Shown here piece after piece: positions 35,960 through 45,734 of a stretch of DNA of 64,000 nt. The notes under the pieces are model-generated. The model ran no database searches, had not been told where the DNA came from, and saw only the letters and a program-made list of their open reading frames with translations. Where the stretch lies: the NCBI RefSeq assembly GCF_000967425.1, contig NZ_FO082820.1:3483501-3547500 (forward strand), read 5' to 3'. Position numbers and translations under genes: made by a program. The DNA comes from Pseudorhizobium banfieldiae. GTDB lineage: Bacteria > Pseudomonadota > Alphaproteobacteria > Rhizobiales > Rhizobiaceae. How positions within the stretch are numbered: the stretch's first letter is position 1; every line of letters begins with the position of its first letter.

Positions 35960-36685
35960 TCAGGCGAAGTACTGCCCCCCGTTCACGGTCAGGGTCGATC
36001 CCGTAATGAAACCTGCGTCGTCTGATGCAAGGAAGACCACGCAACGTGCGATTTCCTCCGGTTCGCCCAGTCGGCCCACCGGAATCTGCGGGATGATCCG
36101 CTCGTTCAGGACCTTTTCCGGTACCGCTTTCACCATGTCAGTGCCGATATAGCCTGGGCAGATGGCGTTGACGGTGATGTTCTTGGCCGCCCCTTCCTGC
36201 GCGAGCGCCTTCGTGAAGCCGAGATCGCCTGCCTTCGCGGCGGAGTAGTTGACCTGGCCCATCTGTCCCTTCTGGCCGTTGATCGACGAGATGTTGATGA
36301 TGCGTCCGAACCCGCGATCACGCATGCCGCCCCAGACCTGATGGGTCATATTGAACAGGCCGGTGAGGTTCGTGCCGATGACCTCGTTCCATTGCTCGGG
36401 CGTCATCTTGTGGAACATCCCGTCGCGGGTAATCCCGGCATTGTTGACGAGGACTTCGACCGGACCGATCTCGACCTCGATGCGGGCGACACCGTCTGCA
36501 CATTCCTGATAGTTGGAGACGTCCCATTTGAAGACGGGAATGCCAGTCTCTTCGCCGAAGGCTTTCGCCTTCTCCTCGTTTCCCGCAAAACTGGCCGCGA
36601 CGCGAAATCCGGCGGCGGCAAGCGCGACCGATATGGCTGCTCCTATCCCGCGCGTCCCCCCCGTAACCAATGCAACCCTACTCAT
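35960..36685 (-). CDS. phbB: Acetoacetyl-CoA reductase
   Basis: A 241-residue short-chain dehydrogenase that reduces acetoacetyl-CoA to (R)-3-hydroxybutyryl-CoA with NADPH for polyhydroxybutyrate. The cofactor motif is TGGTRGIGAAI (residues 8-18), the catalytic Ser/Tyr/Lys are in INISSINGQKGQMGQVNYSAAKAG (motif YSAAK), and the end HLASD-type FLASDDAGFITGSTLTVNGG is normal. It is downstream of phbA on the same strand, 95 bases away. Confidence 0.96.
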   Translation of the reverse strand: MSRVALVTGGTRGIGAAISVALAAAGFRVAASFAGNEEKAKAFGEETGIPVFKWDVSNYQECADGVARIEVEIGPVEVLVNNAGITRDGMFHKMTPEQWNEVIGTNLTGLFNMTHQVWGGMRDRGFGRIINISSINGQKGQMGQVNYSAAKAGDLGFTKALAQEGAAKNITVNAICPGYIGTDMVKAVPEKVLNERIIPQIPVGRLGEPEEIARCVVFLASDDAGFITGSTLTVNGGQYFA

Positions 36686-36780
36686 GCAGCTCTCCTCCGT
36701 TGCACCTTCAAGCAGCCCTCGCGAGCCCGCGCAGAATTAATCAGGCCGGCCGCCGCATCGGTTGCGGCAACCGTCGCCCG

Positions 36781-37962
36781 TCACATCGCCTCTAGGCACA
36801 TGGCAACACCCATGCCGCCTCCGATGCAGAGCGTGGCCAGGCCCTTGCGGGCGCCACGCCGCTTCATCTCAAACACAAGCGTATTGAGAATGCGCGCACC
36901 CGAGGCGCCGATCGGATGACCGATCGCGATGGCGCCGCCGTTGACATTGACGATTGCCGTATCCCAACCGAGTTCCTTGTTGACGGCGCAAGCCTGGGCA
37001 GCGAAAGCCTCGTTCGCCTCAACCAGGTCCAGGTCCTGCGGCTTCCACCCTGCCTTCTCCAGCGCTCTCCTCGAGGATGGAATGGGTCCCGTCCCCATGA
37101 TCTGCGGATCGACGCCGGCCGTCGCCCAGGAGACGATCCGCACGAGCGGCTGGATACCTCTGCGGCTCGCCTCCTCTTCCGTCATCAGGACGGCAGCGGC
37201 GGCACCATCATTGATACCAGAGGCATTGCCGGCGGTCACCGTACCCTCCTTGTCGAAGGCCGGGCGAAGCTTCGCCATGTTGTCGAGGGTTGCTCCGGCG
37301 CGGATGTACTCGTCGGTATCGACCGTAACATCGCCCTTGCGCCCCTTCACCACGAAGGGAACGATCTCATCCTTGAACCGTCCGGCAGCCTGCGCGGCTT
37401 CCGCCTTGTTCTGCGACTGGACCGCGAACTGGTCCTGCTCGTCGCGCGACAACTGCCACTGACGGGCGACGTTCTCGGCCGTGATCCCCATGTGATAGCC
37501 ATAGAAGGCGTCGGTCAGGCCGTCCTTGATCATCGTGTCGATCATCTTCATGTCGCCCATCTTCACGCCGTTGCGCAGATGGGCGCAGTGCGGCGCCATC
37601 GACATGGATTCCTGCCCACCGGCGACGACGATCCTGGCATCTCCGAGAGCGATCTGCTGCATGCCGAGCGCGACGGCGCGAAGACCTGAGCCGCAGAGCT
37701 GGTTGACGCCCCAGGCGGTCGCCTCCTGGGGGACGCCTGCCTTCATCGCAGCCTGCCGTGCAGGGTTCTGGCCCTCACCTGCAGGCAGAACCTGACCAAG
37801 AATGACTTCGTCCACTTCGGCGGCATCGACCTTGGCGCGATCGAGAGCGCCCTTGATCACGGCGGCTCCCAGTTCATGCGCCGGCACGTTTGCGAACGCG
37901 CCGTTAAACGAGCCAACGGCGGTGCGGGCAGCCGAGGCGATTACGATGGAAGGGTTGGTCAC
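36781..37962 (-). CDS. phbA: Acetyl-CoA acetyltransferase (beta-ketothiolase)
   Basis: A 393-residue thiolase that condenses two acetyl-CoA to acetoacetyl-CoA, the first step of polyhydroxybutyrate synthesis. The nucleophile is in [14 protein letters not shown], the second active-site His in [18 protein letters not shown], and the third Cys in [12 protein letters not shown]. The start GTG 37962 (read as [17 protein letters not shown]) follows a GAGGAG element by six bases and gives the family's normal length; an ATG further upstream lacks both. It is followed by phbB, and phaR diverges upstream. Confidence 0.97.
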   Translation of the reverse strand: MTNPSIVIASAARTAVGSFNGAFANVPAHELGAAVIKGALDRAKVDAAEVDEVILGQVLPAGEGQNPARQAAMKAGVPQEATAWGVNQLCGSGLRAVALGMQQIALGDARIVVAGGQESMSMAPHCAHLRNGVKMGDMKMIDTMIKDGLTDAFYGYHMGITAENVARQWQLSRDEQDQFAVQSQNKAEAAQAAGRFKDEIVPFVVKGRKGDVTVDTDEYIRAGATLDNMAKLRPAFDKEGTVTAGNASGINDGAAAAVLMTEEEASRRGIQPLVRIVSWATAGVDPQIMGTGPIPSSRRALEKAGWKPQDLDLVEANEAFAAQACAVNKELGWDTAIVNVNGGAIAIGHPIGASGARILNTLVFEMKRRGARKGLATLCIGGGMGVAMCLEAM

Positions 37963-38200
37963 GGACGTCTCCTCGTCATTTCCATTTTGCTGAAACAGTG
38001 ACAAAGCTTCGATACGAAGTCAAACAGGCTTACCTGCAACTTTGATCGGATGAAGAGTTGACGTTTGACAGCTTGTTTTTGCGCAGCAAACCGCCTCCCC
38101 GCGGCGCACAAAAACACGTTGTCAGGCTGCTTCGTTTGGGCTTACATTTGCTTGGGGAGAGCTCTTCCGGCAGGAGCTTGGACGGAGCGAGGAGATGAGA

Positions 38201-38776
38201 ATGGCCAAGACTGAAGGCGACACCGTCATCAAGAAATACGCCAACCGGCGTCTCTACAACACCGGCACCAGCACCTACGTCACGCTGGAAGACCTCGCGA
38301 AGATGGTCAAGAAGGGCGAGGAGTTCACCGTCCAGGACGCCAAGACGGGAGAGGATATCACCCACTCGGTGCTGACCCAGATCATCTTCGAGCAGGAGTC
38401 CAAGACAGGCAACACCCTGTTGCCGATCTCCTTCCTGCGCCAGTTGATCTCCTACTATGGCGACCAGATGCAGATGGTCGTACCGACATTCCTCGAGCAC
38501 TCGATGCAGGCCTTCACCGATCAGCAGGCGCAGATGCGCGAACAGATGACGCGTGCCTTGGGGGAAAGCCCACTTACCAAGAACCTCCAGGCACCAATGC
38601 AACTGATGGAAGAGCAGGTTCGGCGGAATACGGAGATGTTCCGCCAGGCGATGCAGATGTTCTCGCCCTTCGGCAGCGAGGCGGCAGGCAGCGCTTCCAA
38701 AAAATCCGAATCCAAGGATCTGGAGGAACTGAAGGAGCAACTTCGGAACCTGCAGAGCAGACTGGACAAGCTCTGA
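38201..38776 (+). CDS. phaR: Polyhydroxyalkanoate synthesis repressor
   Basis: A 191-residue PhaR/AniA protein that binds both PHB granules and DNA, repressing phasin and PHA genes when polymer is short. The N-terminal DNA-binding domain IKKYANRRLYNTGTSTYVTL is the family signature, followed by the accumulation-regulator domain with ITHSVLTQIIFEQES and LPISFLRQLI; the C-terminus is a coiled coil. GAGGAG at 38189-38194 gives six-base spacing to ATG 38201; a nearer in-frame ATG at 38195 would touch the element. It diverges from phbA. Confidence 0.95.
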   Translation: MAKTEGDTVIKKYANRRLYNTGTSTYVTLEDLAKMVKKGEEFTVQDAKTGEDITHSVLTQIIFEQESKTGNTLLPISFLRQLISYYGDQMQMVVPTFLEHSMQAFTDQQAQMREQMTRALGESPLTKNLQAPMQLMEEQVRRNTEMFRQAMQMFSPFGSEAAGSASKKSESKDLEELKEQLRNLQSRLDKL

Positions 38777-38803
38777 TCCTGCGAAAACGCATCTGTCGCG
38801 CAA

Positions 38804-38836
38804 CGAAAAAAGGCCGGATTGACCGGCCTCTTTTAC
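38804..38836. terminator. Bidirectional terminator between phaR and rpmF
   Basis: AGGCCGG (38811-38817) and CCGGCCT (38823-38829) enclose a five-base loop, with an A-run before and a CTTTT run after. It sits between the converging phaR and rpmF genes. Confidence 0.88.
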
Positions 38837-38858
38837 GAAAAGATCGGGAAGAAAACGC

Positions 38859-39044
38859 TTATGCGCTTTCCTTCGGCGTCAGAACCTGGCGACCGCGATA
38901 CATGCCGGTCTTGAGGTCGATGTGATGCGGGCGGCGAAGCTCGCCGGAATTCTTGTCTTCGACATAGGTCGAGGCCTTCAGCGCGTCGGCCGAACGGCGC
39001 ATACCGCGTTTCGACGGGCTTGTTTTTCTCTTCGGTACAGCCAT
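38859..39044 (-). CDS. rpmF: 50S ribosomal protein L32
   Basis: A 61-residue L32: [20 protein letters not shown] at the start, then [20 protein letters not shown]. The zinc-type L32 has CxxC pairs; this one has none, the usual Rhizobiales form. The start at 39044 gives the canonical MAVPKRK sequence; an upstream ATG in the same frame is out of family range. Confidence 0.97.
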   Translation of the reverse strand: MAVPKRKTSPSKRGMRRSADALKASTYVEDKNSGELRRPHHIDLKTGMYRGRQVLTPKESA

Positions 39045-39189
39045 TCTCGCTACTCCACTTCGTGCAAGGCATGTCATCGGCCGGAACTTTAGCCGAACTG
39101 GACATCCCTCAATCTCGGAAATTGGGCCGGCTTATACATGCTGATCGCCAGCTTGACCAGTCCCTGTCGCAAAATTTCCGTCACGCGTC

Positions 39190-39837
39190 TCAAGCTTCGT
39201 CTTCCGGAACGATCCAGGTCTCCTCCAGGGCGCCTTCGCACCATCGGATCCAGGCGGGATGAGACTTCACCGCCTCCATGTAAGCAAGCACCTTCGCGTC
39301 TTGCGTCAGGTCATAGACGTCGAAACGATTGACCACCGGCGCAAACATCGCGTCCGCTGCCGAAAATGACCCAAAAAGATACGGCCCCCCGGAGTTCTCG
39401 CAGCATTCCTTCCAGATCGCCGAGATCCGTTCGACATCCTCCATCACCCCGTCGGGAAGAGGGATCCTTCGCTTCTCGCGGCGAATGTTCATCGGACAGG
39501 CGCCGCGTAGCGCCCTGAAGCCCGAAAGCATCTCTGCCGAAATCGATCGCGCCACCGCCCGGTCTTCGCGCCGGGCCGGCCACAGAGCCCGGTCTGGAAA
39601 CAGTTCTGCAGCATACTCTATGATGGCGAGCGACTCCCATATTCGCAGCGATCCATGATGAAGGACCGGAACGCGTCCCGTTGGCGAGATGTCGCGAAAC
39701 AGAGGATTCCCGGCCGGGAAGTCGAACGGGATGAGATGCTCTCTGAAGGGGACACCGGCCGCCGTCAGGGCAATCCATGGCCGAAACGACCAGGAGGAAT
39801 AGTTCTTGTTTCCGATATAAAGGGTAAGCTCTTCCAT
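39190..39837 (-). CDS. Glutathione S-transferase family protein
   Basis: A 215-residue GST. The thioredoxin-like domain starts LTLYIGNKNYSSWSFRPWIAL, with the SSWSxR motif of zeta/maleylacetoacetate isomerase-related and other bacterial GSTs (active-site Ser). SPTGRVPVLHHG has the cis-Pro glutathione-binding loop. The C-terminal helical domain keeps PYLFGSFSAADAMFAPVVNR. Substrate is unknown. It stands alone between rpmF and mtgA. Confidence 0.9.
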   Translation of the reverse strand: MEELTLYIGNKNYSSWSFRPWIALTAAGVPFREHLIPFDFPAGNPLFRDISPTGRVPVLHHGSLRIWESLAIIEYAAELFPDRALWPARREDRAVARSISAEMLSGFRALRGACPMNIRREKRRIPLPDGVMEDVERISAIWKECCENSGGPYLFGSFSAADAMFAPVVNRFDVYDLTQDAKVLAYMEAVKSHPAWIRWCEGALEETWIVPEDEA

Positions 39838-39906
39838 GGTGGCCCTCCGTGCAGCCGGCCCAGCCTAGCGGCCATCAGCAGCCGCGACCAATGAAAAGCC
39901 TGAACC

Positions 39907-40644
39907 TCATTCATAAATGCAGGTGATGTAATCGCCCGCGTTCCGCGCCCGCCGCTCCACGACCCCTGCGATGCGCCTCATGCCGGGGCCCGGCTTGCCG
40001 GCAACTCGGGTGATCGGGTTGGGAAGCGCTGCCGCGAGCAGTGCAGCCTGCCCGCGCGTCAGCTCGCCGGCCGGCACGCCGAAATGGTGTTGCGCGGCAG
40101 CCTCCGCTCCATAGATGCCAGGGCCCCATTCGGCGACATTGAGGTAGATCTCCATCGTCCTCGGCTTCGACCAGACAAAGTCGGCGGCAATCGCCAGCGG
40201 CATTTCCAAAGCTTTGCGGATGAAGGAGCGGCCATTCCACAAGAACAGGTTCTTGGCTGTCTGCATGGGTATCGTGCTCGCACCTCGGGTTGTCTCGCCT
40301 TCGAGCGCGTCCTGCACGACCGCCTTCATCTCTCCCCAGTCGACACCACCATGGCGGCAGAACTGCCCGTCCTCCGACATCATCACCGAGCGGACGAGAT
40401 TTGGAGAAATGCTATCCAGGCTGACCCACCTGCGATCGTAGCCCTTCAGGGTCACGATGTCTGCGAGCATGAGCGTGGAGACGGGATGCACGACCGGCGA
40501 CGCATAGGCAAGAATGAGCAGGTAGGGGACCACCAATGCCCCCAGTACGATCAGGACAAGGCGGCGTAGAAAACGAGCGAGCGAGAGCCCTCGGCTACGA
40601 TGCAAGCCTTCGCCTCCCTCTCCTGCCTGTTCCTCGGATCTCAC
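39907..40644 (-). CDS. mtgA: Monofunctional peptidoglycan glycosyltransferase
   Basis: A GT51 glycosyltransferase that polymerises lipid II into glycan strands, without a transpeptidase domain. One membrane anchor ([20 protein letters not shown]) is followed by the catalytic motifs [18 protein letters not shown] (catalytic Glu), [13 protein letters not shown] and [17 protein letters not shown]. The start is uncertain: the frame is open to an ATG at 40767, but that leaves nine bases to the divergent isoprenyl synthase. A GTG at 40644 preceded by GGAGAGG is preferred (GTG 40656 is another option). Confidence 0.92.
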   Translation of the reverse strand: MRSEEQAGEGGEGLHRSRGLSLARFLRRLVLIVLGALVVPYLLILAYASPVVHPVSTLMLADIVTLKGYDRRWVSLDSISPNLVRSVMMSEDGQFCRHGGVDWGEMKAVVQDALEGETTRGASTIPMQTAKNLFLWNGRSFIRKALEMPLAIAADFVWSKPRTMEIYLNVAEWGPGIYGAEAAAQHHFGVPAGELTRGQAALLAAALPNPITRVAGKPGPGMRRIAGVVERRARNAGDYITCIYE

Positions 40645-40776
40645 AGCTGGCTTCACCTCTCCATTCGGCCGCTTCTTAACGTTTGGTGCGGTCAAAGACC
40701 AGCAAATTGACCGATTGGCGTTTGCGGTGCCAAAGCCGAAGTTGAAGTCGGTCACGACCCGTGCCAAACAACCGGA

Positions 40777-41691
40777 ATGACAATTTCGACCGTCTCATTC
40801 GAACAGCATCTGGGCGAGAGTGCCAAGCGGACGGAGGCCCTTCTCGCCTCCCTGCTCTCCGGCAACTGCCTGCCCGACGAGATCGCGCGCCCCGCACCAC
40901 TTCTGGCGGCGATGCGACATGGCACCCTCGATGGCGGCAAGCGGCTGCGGCCCTTCCTCGTGCAGGAAAGCTCGGCGCTTCTTGGCGGCGACCCACAGGT
41001 CGCGGCGCGCGTGGGCTGTGCCCTGGAATGTGTGCATTGCTACTCGCTGATCCACGACGACCTGCCGTCGATGGACAATGACGACACGCGCCGCGGCCGG
41101 CCGACGGTCCACAGGGCCTTCAACGAAGCATCCGCGATCCTGGCAGGGGACAGCCTGCTGACCTACGCCTTCGACATCATAGCCGCGCCGGAAACGAGGC
41201 TGGCCGACAGACAGAAGATCCAGCTCGTGCTGTCGCTGTCGCGTGCCTCCGGCATGGGCGGCATGGCCGGCGGCCAGTCACTTGATCTCGCGGCCGAGAA
41301 TTCGGCTCCCGACGAAGCCGGGATACAGACCCTGCAGGCCATGAAGACGGGTGCACTGTTGCGCTTTGCCTGCGAAGCGGGTGCCATCATCGCCGGCGCC
41401 GATATGGAAGATCGCCAGCGCCTCAGAACCTTCGGGCAGAAGATCGGGCTTGCTTACCAGCTTGCGGACGACCTTCTTGACGTAAAGGCCGATGCGGCGA
41501 CCCTGGGCAAGGCGACCGGCAAGGACGCTGCCCGGGGCAAGGCAACGCTCGTGGCCTTGAAAGGTACCGATTGGGCCGAGGAGCGCCTCTCGGCCCTGAC
41601 GGAGGAGGCTATCGGGCTGCTTGCCCATTTCGGCTCGCGGGCGAACACGCTGCAGCAGACGGCGCGGTTCATCGCAGAGCGCAAGAGCTGA
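40777..41691 (+). CDS. ispA: Farnesyl diphosphate synthase (IspA type)
   Basis: A 304-residue trans-isoprenyl diphosphate synthase. The first aspartate motif is [20 protein letters not shown] and the second [12 protein letters not shown]. The two extra residues in the first motif and a tyrosine five residues before it (CYSLIHDD) match E. coli IspA, a farnesyl diphosphate synthase. Products feed quinone side chains, undecaprenyl phosphate and hopanoids. The LysE gene follows ten bases downstream, so they are co-transcribed. Confidence 0.93.
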   Translation: MTISTVSFEQHLGESAKRTEALLASLLSGNCLPDEIARPAPLLAAMRHGTLDGGKRLRPFLVQESSALLGGDPQVAARVGCALECVHCYSLIHDDLPSMDNDDTRRGRPTVHRAFNEASAILAGDSLLTYAFDIIAAPETRLADRQKIQLVLSLSRASGMGGMAGGQSLDLAAENSAPDEAGIQTLQAMKTGALLRFACEAGAIIAGADMEDRQRLRTFGQKIGLAYQLADDLLDVKADAATLGKATGKDAARGKATLVALKGTDWAEERLSALTEEAIGLLAHFGSRANTLQQTARFIAERKS

Positions 41692-41701
41692 GGACGGGAG
41701 A

Positions 41702-42343
41702 ATGGGTGACGTGATCGCCTATCTCCCGCAGATCTGGCCAGCTTATGTCGCCTATCTGGTTGCCGTCCTGAGTCCAGGCCCCGCAGTCTTCACCATCATC
41801 GGGACGGCCATCGCGCAAGGCAGGAAAGCGGGCCTGATAACCGCGCTCGGGATCAGTCTCGGCTCCGCCACATGGGCCATTTCCGCTGCCATGGGCATGG
41901 CGGCCCTGCTTCGCCACTATGCGTTTGCCCTCGAGATCCTGAAGATCGCGGGCGGCCTCTATCTTCTCTATCTCGGCTGGAAGGCATTTCGGGCGGCAAG
42001 CCTGAAGGATGAGGACCTGCCTTTGCTGGTGCGGGGTTCAGACCGTAGCTCGCGCCAGCTTTTCCTGCGCGGCTACGCCATCCACGTGACCAATCCGAAG
42101 GCGATCTTCGCCTGGCTGGCCATCATTTCACTGGGTCTACCGAAAGGCGCACCGGGCACCGCGATCGCCGTCATCATCGGCGGATGCCTAGCCTCGGGCC
42201 TGCTGATCTTCACCGGCTACGCGATCCTGTTCTCGACCCCGCAGGCGCTACGCGTCTACAGGGCCGCCCGCCGTTGGATCGAGGGCGCAATGTCTGCCGT
42301 CTACTGCTTTGCCGGACTGAAGCTCCTGACGAGCCGCCTGTGA
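41702..42343 (+). CDS. LysE/RhtB family exporter
   Basis: A 213-residue inner membrane protein with five to six hydrophobic segments. The N-terminal AVLSPGPAVFTIIGTAIAQG holds the conserved SPGP motif, followed by GRKAGLITALGISLG; the central LYLLYLGWKAFRA and NPKAIFAWLAIISLG are typical of amino-acid exporters. The exported compound cannot be inferred. The start ATG 41702 (MGDVIAYLPQIWPAYV) follows GGACGGGAGA. It is ten bases from ispA. Confidence 0.92.
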   Translation: MGDVIAYLPQIWPAYVAYLVAVLSPGPAVFTIIGTAIAQGRKAGLITALGISLGSATWAISAAMGMAALLRHYAFALEILKIAGGLYLLYLGWKAFRAASLKDEDLPLLVRGSDRSSRQLFLRGYAIHVTNPKAIFAWLAIISLGLPKGAPGTAIAVIIGGCLASGLLIFTGYAILFSTPQALRVYRAARRWIEGAMSAVYCFAGLKLLTSRL

Positions 42344-42362
42344 GGCTCGCCAGGAGTTTCCT

Positions 42363-43013
42363 TCAGCGGGTGATCGGCGCGATCAGCACTTCAACGCGGC
42401 GGTTCTGTGCCCGCCCTTCCGGCGTAGCATTCGAGGCTACCGGCTGCGACGGGCCAAAACCGAGGGTCGATATGCGGCGCTGGTCAACACCACGGCTTCC
42501 GAGGTAGTTGGCAACTGAAGCGGCACGCCGCTCGGACAGGCCCTGATTATGCGCAAGGCTGCCGGTCGAATCCGTATGGCCGTTGACGTCGATCAGGGTC
42601 CGGTTGAACTTGTTCAGCACGATCGCCACCGAATCCAGTGTCGGATAGAAGGGAGGGATCACCTGGTCCTGGTCGGTCGCGAAGGTAACGTTGGACGGCA
42701 TGTTGAGAACGATGCGATCGCCCATACGGGTCACGGACACCCCCGTACCCTGCAACTGAGCACGCAATTCCGCCTCCTGCTGGTCCATATAGTTGCCGAT
42801 GGCTCCGCCGGCGAGACCGCCCACTGCGGCGCCGATCAGTGCACCTTTCCCGTCACCGCCGACCGCAAGCCCGGTGAGGGCACCGAGACCGGCCCCGATG
42901 GCGGCTCCACCGGCAGTATTGGAAACCTTCTGCTGACCCGTATAGGGATCGGTCGTGGTGCAGGCGGAAAGGTAGGTCGCGGCAAGCGCGACGAATGCAA
43001 GCTTCTTGATCAT
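42363..43013 (-). CDS. OmpA-family lipoprotein with glycine zipper
   Basis: A 216-residue envelope protein. A lipoprotein signal (MIKKLAFVALAATYLSACTT, Cys lipidated) is followed by a glycine-zipper region (GGAAIGAGLGALTGLAVGG, GAAVGGLAGGAIGNYMDQQ) and a C-terminal OmpA domain (TLIDVNGHTDSTGSLAHNQ, LSERRAASVANYL, NRRVEVLI) that binds peptidoglycan. It anchors the outer membrane to the wall; homologues are common in rhizobia. It is downstream of ispG on the same strand, 75 bases away. Confidence 0.93.
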   Translation of the reverse strand: MIKKLAFVALAATYLSACTTTDPYTGQQKVSNTAGGAAIGAGLGALTGLAVGGDGKGALIGAAVGGLAGGAIGNYMDQQEAELRAQLQGTGVSVTRMGDRIVLNMPSNVTFATDQDQVIPPFYPTLDSVAIVLNKFNRTLIDVNGHTDSTGSLAHNQGLSERRAASVANYLGSRGVDQRRISTLGFGPSQPVASNATPEGRAQNRRVEVLIAPITR

Positions 43014-43088
43014 GCGAATCGATGTCCCCGTCGTCTGTGGTGAAAGGTCATTTACCACAGATTGCGGCGATTGCGGGACAGACGCTTG

Positions 43089-44339
43089 TCATTCAGCAGC
43101 GGATCGCTGACCAAACCGCTGCTCGATATAATCGATCACCAGTTTTTCGAAATCGGCGGCGATATCCGGCCCGCGCAGGGTCAGGGCCTTCCGACCGTCG
43201 ATAAAGACAGGAGCGGAGGGAGTTTCCCCAGTGCCAGGCAGGGAAATACCGATATCGGCATGTTTGCTTTCGCCCGGACCGTTGACGATGCAGCCCATCA
43301 CCGCAACATTGAGCGCCTCGACACCCGGATATTTCTCCCGCCAGACGGGCATGTTCTTGCGGATATCCTCCTGGATGCGCTGGGCGAGCTCCTGGAACAC
43401 GGTCGATGTGGTGCGGCCGCAGCCGGGGCAAGCGGCCACCACCGGGATGAACTGGCGGAAGCCCATGACCTGAAGCAGTTCCTGCGCGACCTGCACCTCG
43501 CGGGTACGGTCACCGTTCGGCTCCGGCGTCAACGAAACGCGGATCGTGTCGCCGATCCCGTGCTGCAGGACATAGCCCATAGCGGCCGACGAGGCGACGA
43601 TCCCCTTGGAGCCCATACCCGCCTCGGTGAGACCAAGATGAAGCGCATGGTTCGAGCGTTCCGCCAGCATGGAATAAACGGCAATCAGGTCCTGCACCTG
43701 GCTGACCTTCGCCGAGAGAATGATGCGGTTGCGTGGCAGGCCGATGTTCTCGGCGAGCTCGGCGGAGATCAGCGCCGACTGCACGATCGCCTCGTGCATG
43801 ACCTCGCGCGCGGACATGGGCGAGCCTTCGGCAGCATTCCGGTCCATCAACGTTGTCAGGAGATCCTGGTCGAGGGAGCCCCAGTTGACCCCAATGCGGA
43901 CGGGCTTGTCGTAGCGGATCGCCATCTCGATAATGTCGGCGAACTGCTTGTCCTTCTTGTCCTTGAAGCCGACATTGCCGGGATTGATCCGATATTTGGC
44001 AAGTGCCTCCGCACAGGCGGGATGATCGGCCAGGAGCTTGTGGCCGATATAGTGGAAGTCTCCCACCAGCGGTACGTCCATGCCGAGACGCAGCAGGCGC
44101 TCCCGGATCTTCGGCACGGCTGCGGCGCTCTCGTCGCGATCGACGGTAATGCGCACGATTTCCGACCCAGCCGCATGCAGCGCCGCAACTTGCGCCACGG
44201 TCGCATCAATGTCGGCCGTGTCGGTATTTGTCATCGACTGGACGACGACAGGAGCACCACCGCCGACGATCACGCCGCCGACATCGACTGCCACGGTCGC
44301 CCGGCGTGGCTTCGGATCATATTCAAGCGGTGTGGACAT
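43089..44339 (-). CDS. ispG: 4-hydroxy-3-methylbut-2-en-1-yl diphosphate synthase
   Basis: A 416-residue IspG (GcpE) of the MEP isoprenoid pathway. It turns MEcPP into HMBPP with a [4Fe-4S] cluster. Cluster cysteines are in [19 protein letters not shown] and [16 protein letters not shown]. The TIM-barrel start [20 protein letters not shown] is canonical, as is the [13 protein letters not shown] segment. It feeds the same pathway as the nearby ispA, although the two are on opposite strands. Confidence 0.97.
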   Translation of the reverse strand: MSTPLEYDPKPRRATVAVDVGGVIVGGGAPVVVQSMTNTDTADIDATVAQVAALHAAGSEIVRITVDRDESAAAVPKIRERLLRLGMDVPLVGDFHYIGHKLLADHPACAEALAKYRINPGNVGFKDKKDKQFADIIEMAIRYDKPVRIGVNWGSLDQDLLTTLMDRNAAEGSPMSAREVMHEAIVQSALISAELAENIGLPRNRIILSAKVSQVQDLIAVYSMLAERSNHALHLGLTEAGMGSKGIVASSAAMGYVLQHGIGDTIRVSLTPEPNGDRTREVQVAQELLQVMGFRQFIPVVAACPGCGRTTSTVFQELAQRIQEDIRKNMPVWREKYPGVEALNVAVMGCIVNGPGESKHADIGISLPGTGETPSAPVFIDGRKALTLRGPDIAADFEKLVIDYIEQRFGQRSAAE

Positions 44340-44434
44340 GAAGCTCTCGCGTCTGAAAACCTGCCCTTCAGGTGGAGGATGCCCTAGCCAATGTCAACCT
44401 CGCGGCATTGTCCGCCGACGCGGGTCTCACGATT

Positions 44435-45622
44435 TCAGTCGTGACGCACGCCGTCGGCATGGCGCGCCAGCGGCGACAACATCAATACGACCAGGTGCAA
44501 TGCAGAGAGCGCGGCAAATATCATCGCAAGCCCGCTGTACTCGGCGATGAACCCGATGGCCGACGGCGCAAGAAGAATGCCGGAATACCCCATGGTGGTG
44601 ACGACGGAAAGGCCGACGCCCGGCCGCAATCCGGGAAGGTTTCCGGCCGCCGAGAAGACGATCGGCACGAGGTTGGAAATCCCGATGCCCGCGAGTGCAA
44701 ATCCGAGGATGGCGGTATTGGCGCTCGGAGCCAGTCCGGCAAGCAGCAGGCCGGTGACGGAAATCACGGCACAGACTCGAAGCGTGCGAACGGCTCCGAA
44801 CCTGTCCCGGACAAGGTCTCCCGCGAACCGCATGATCGCCATCGTCAGCGAGAAGGCCGCAAACGCGAATCCGGAGGTGGTGACGGAAGAGCCCAACTCC
44901 TGGCGAAGGTAGAGCGCACTCCAGTCGATGACGGCTCCTTCCGGGATCATGCAGAAGAGGGCCATCAGGCCGAGCAACCAGGGCAGCGCCGTTCTCGGCA
45001 ACCGCAACCGCTCATGCACCTCTTCCGGATGTGGAGCGTCCCGCAAGACCACGGGCCAGGCAAAGGCCAGCATCAGCGCAGCAGCAATCGTGACGAGGAT
45101 CACATGGCCGGAAACTCCCATCCGTTCGATCAGGAAGCCACCTGTGGCGGCCCCGAGAAGGCCCCCCAGGCTCCAGAAGGCATGGCAGGACGACATGATG
45201 GCCCGGCGCATGTGCTTCTCGACCGCAACAGCATTGGCGTTCATCGCCACATCCATCGCACCGATCAGGCCGCCAAAGAGAAAGATGGCGACCGCTCCCG
45301 ACCAGATGCTACCGACCCAGGTCAGGAACAGAAGCGTCGGCACGGCAAGCAGTGCGGTGACCCGGGATACGGTGCTGGAACCAAAGCGGGCAATCTGGGC
45401 GCCGGCTATCGGCATCATTACCAGCGAGCCAAGTCCGAAGACGAGGATCATCACACCCAGCGCGCTCTCCGTCAGGCCCAGCCGGCTCGCAAATTCCGGG
45501 ATCTTCGGCGCCCAGGCACCCACGAAAAAGCCGTTCATCAGGAACAGAAGCGCGACGCCTGCCCGTTCCCGCGTAACGTATGCCTGCCGCACACCGGCCG
45601 TCCTGCTTTGGGGCATGTCCAT
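44435..45622 (-). CDS. MFS transporter (YbjJ-like)
   Basis: A 395-residue major facilitator protein with twelve hydrophobic segments. Marks are LFLMNGFFVGAWAPKIPEFA, FGLGSLVMMPIAGAQIARFG, and FGGLIGAMDVAMNANAVAVE followed by CHAFWSLGGLLGAATGGFL. This subgroup resembles E. coli YbjJ, an unassigned MFS protein; the substrate is unknown. It follows pyc by 112 bases on the same strand; a hairpin GCCGCA/TGCGGC (45677-45696) between them has no U-tract and I do not count it as a terminator. Confidence 0.9.
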   Translation of the reverse strand: MDMPQSRTAGVRQAYVTRERAGVALLFLMNGFFVGAWAPKIPEFASRLGLTESALGVMILVFGLGSLVMMPIAGAQIARFGSSTVSRVTALLAVPTLLFLTWVGSIWSGAVAIFLFGGLIGAMDVAMNANAVAVEKHMRRAIMSSCHAFWSLGGLLGAATGGFLIERMGVSGHVILVTIAAALMLAFAWPVVLRDAPHPEEVHERLRLPRTALPWLLGLMALFCMIPEGAVIDWSALYLRQELGSSVTTSGFAFAAFSLTMAIMRFAGDLVRDRFGAVRTLRVCAVISVTGLLLAGLAPSANTAILGFALAGIGISNLVPIVFSAAGNLPGLRPGVGLSVVTTMGYSGILLAPSAIGFIAEYSGLAMIFAALSALHLVVLMLSPLARHADGVRHD

Positions 45623-45734
45623 TCGATCCAGATCCCGTTGTGAGGCGAGATCTATTTCAATCGATTAGGATAGCAAGCCGCAAGTCCTCCTGCGGCCTCA
45701 CATTTTGTTTCGACGTGCCACCCTTGTGAGAGTC

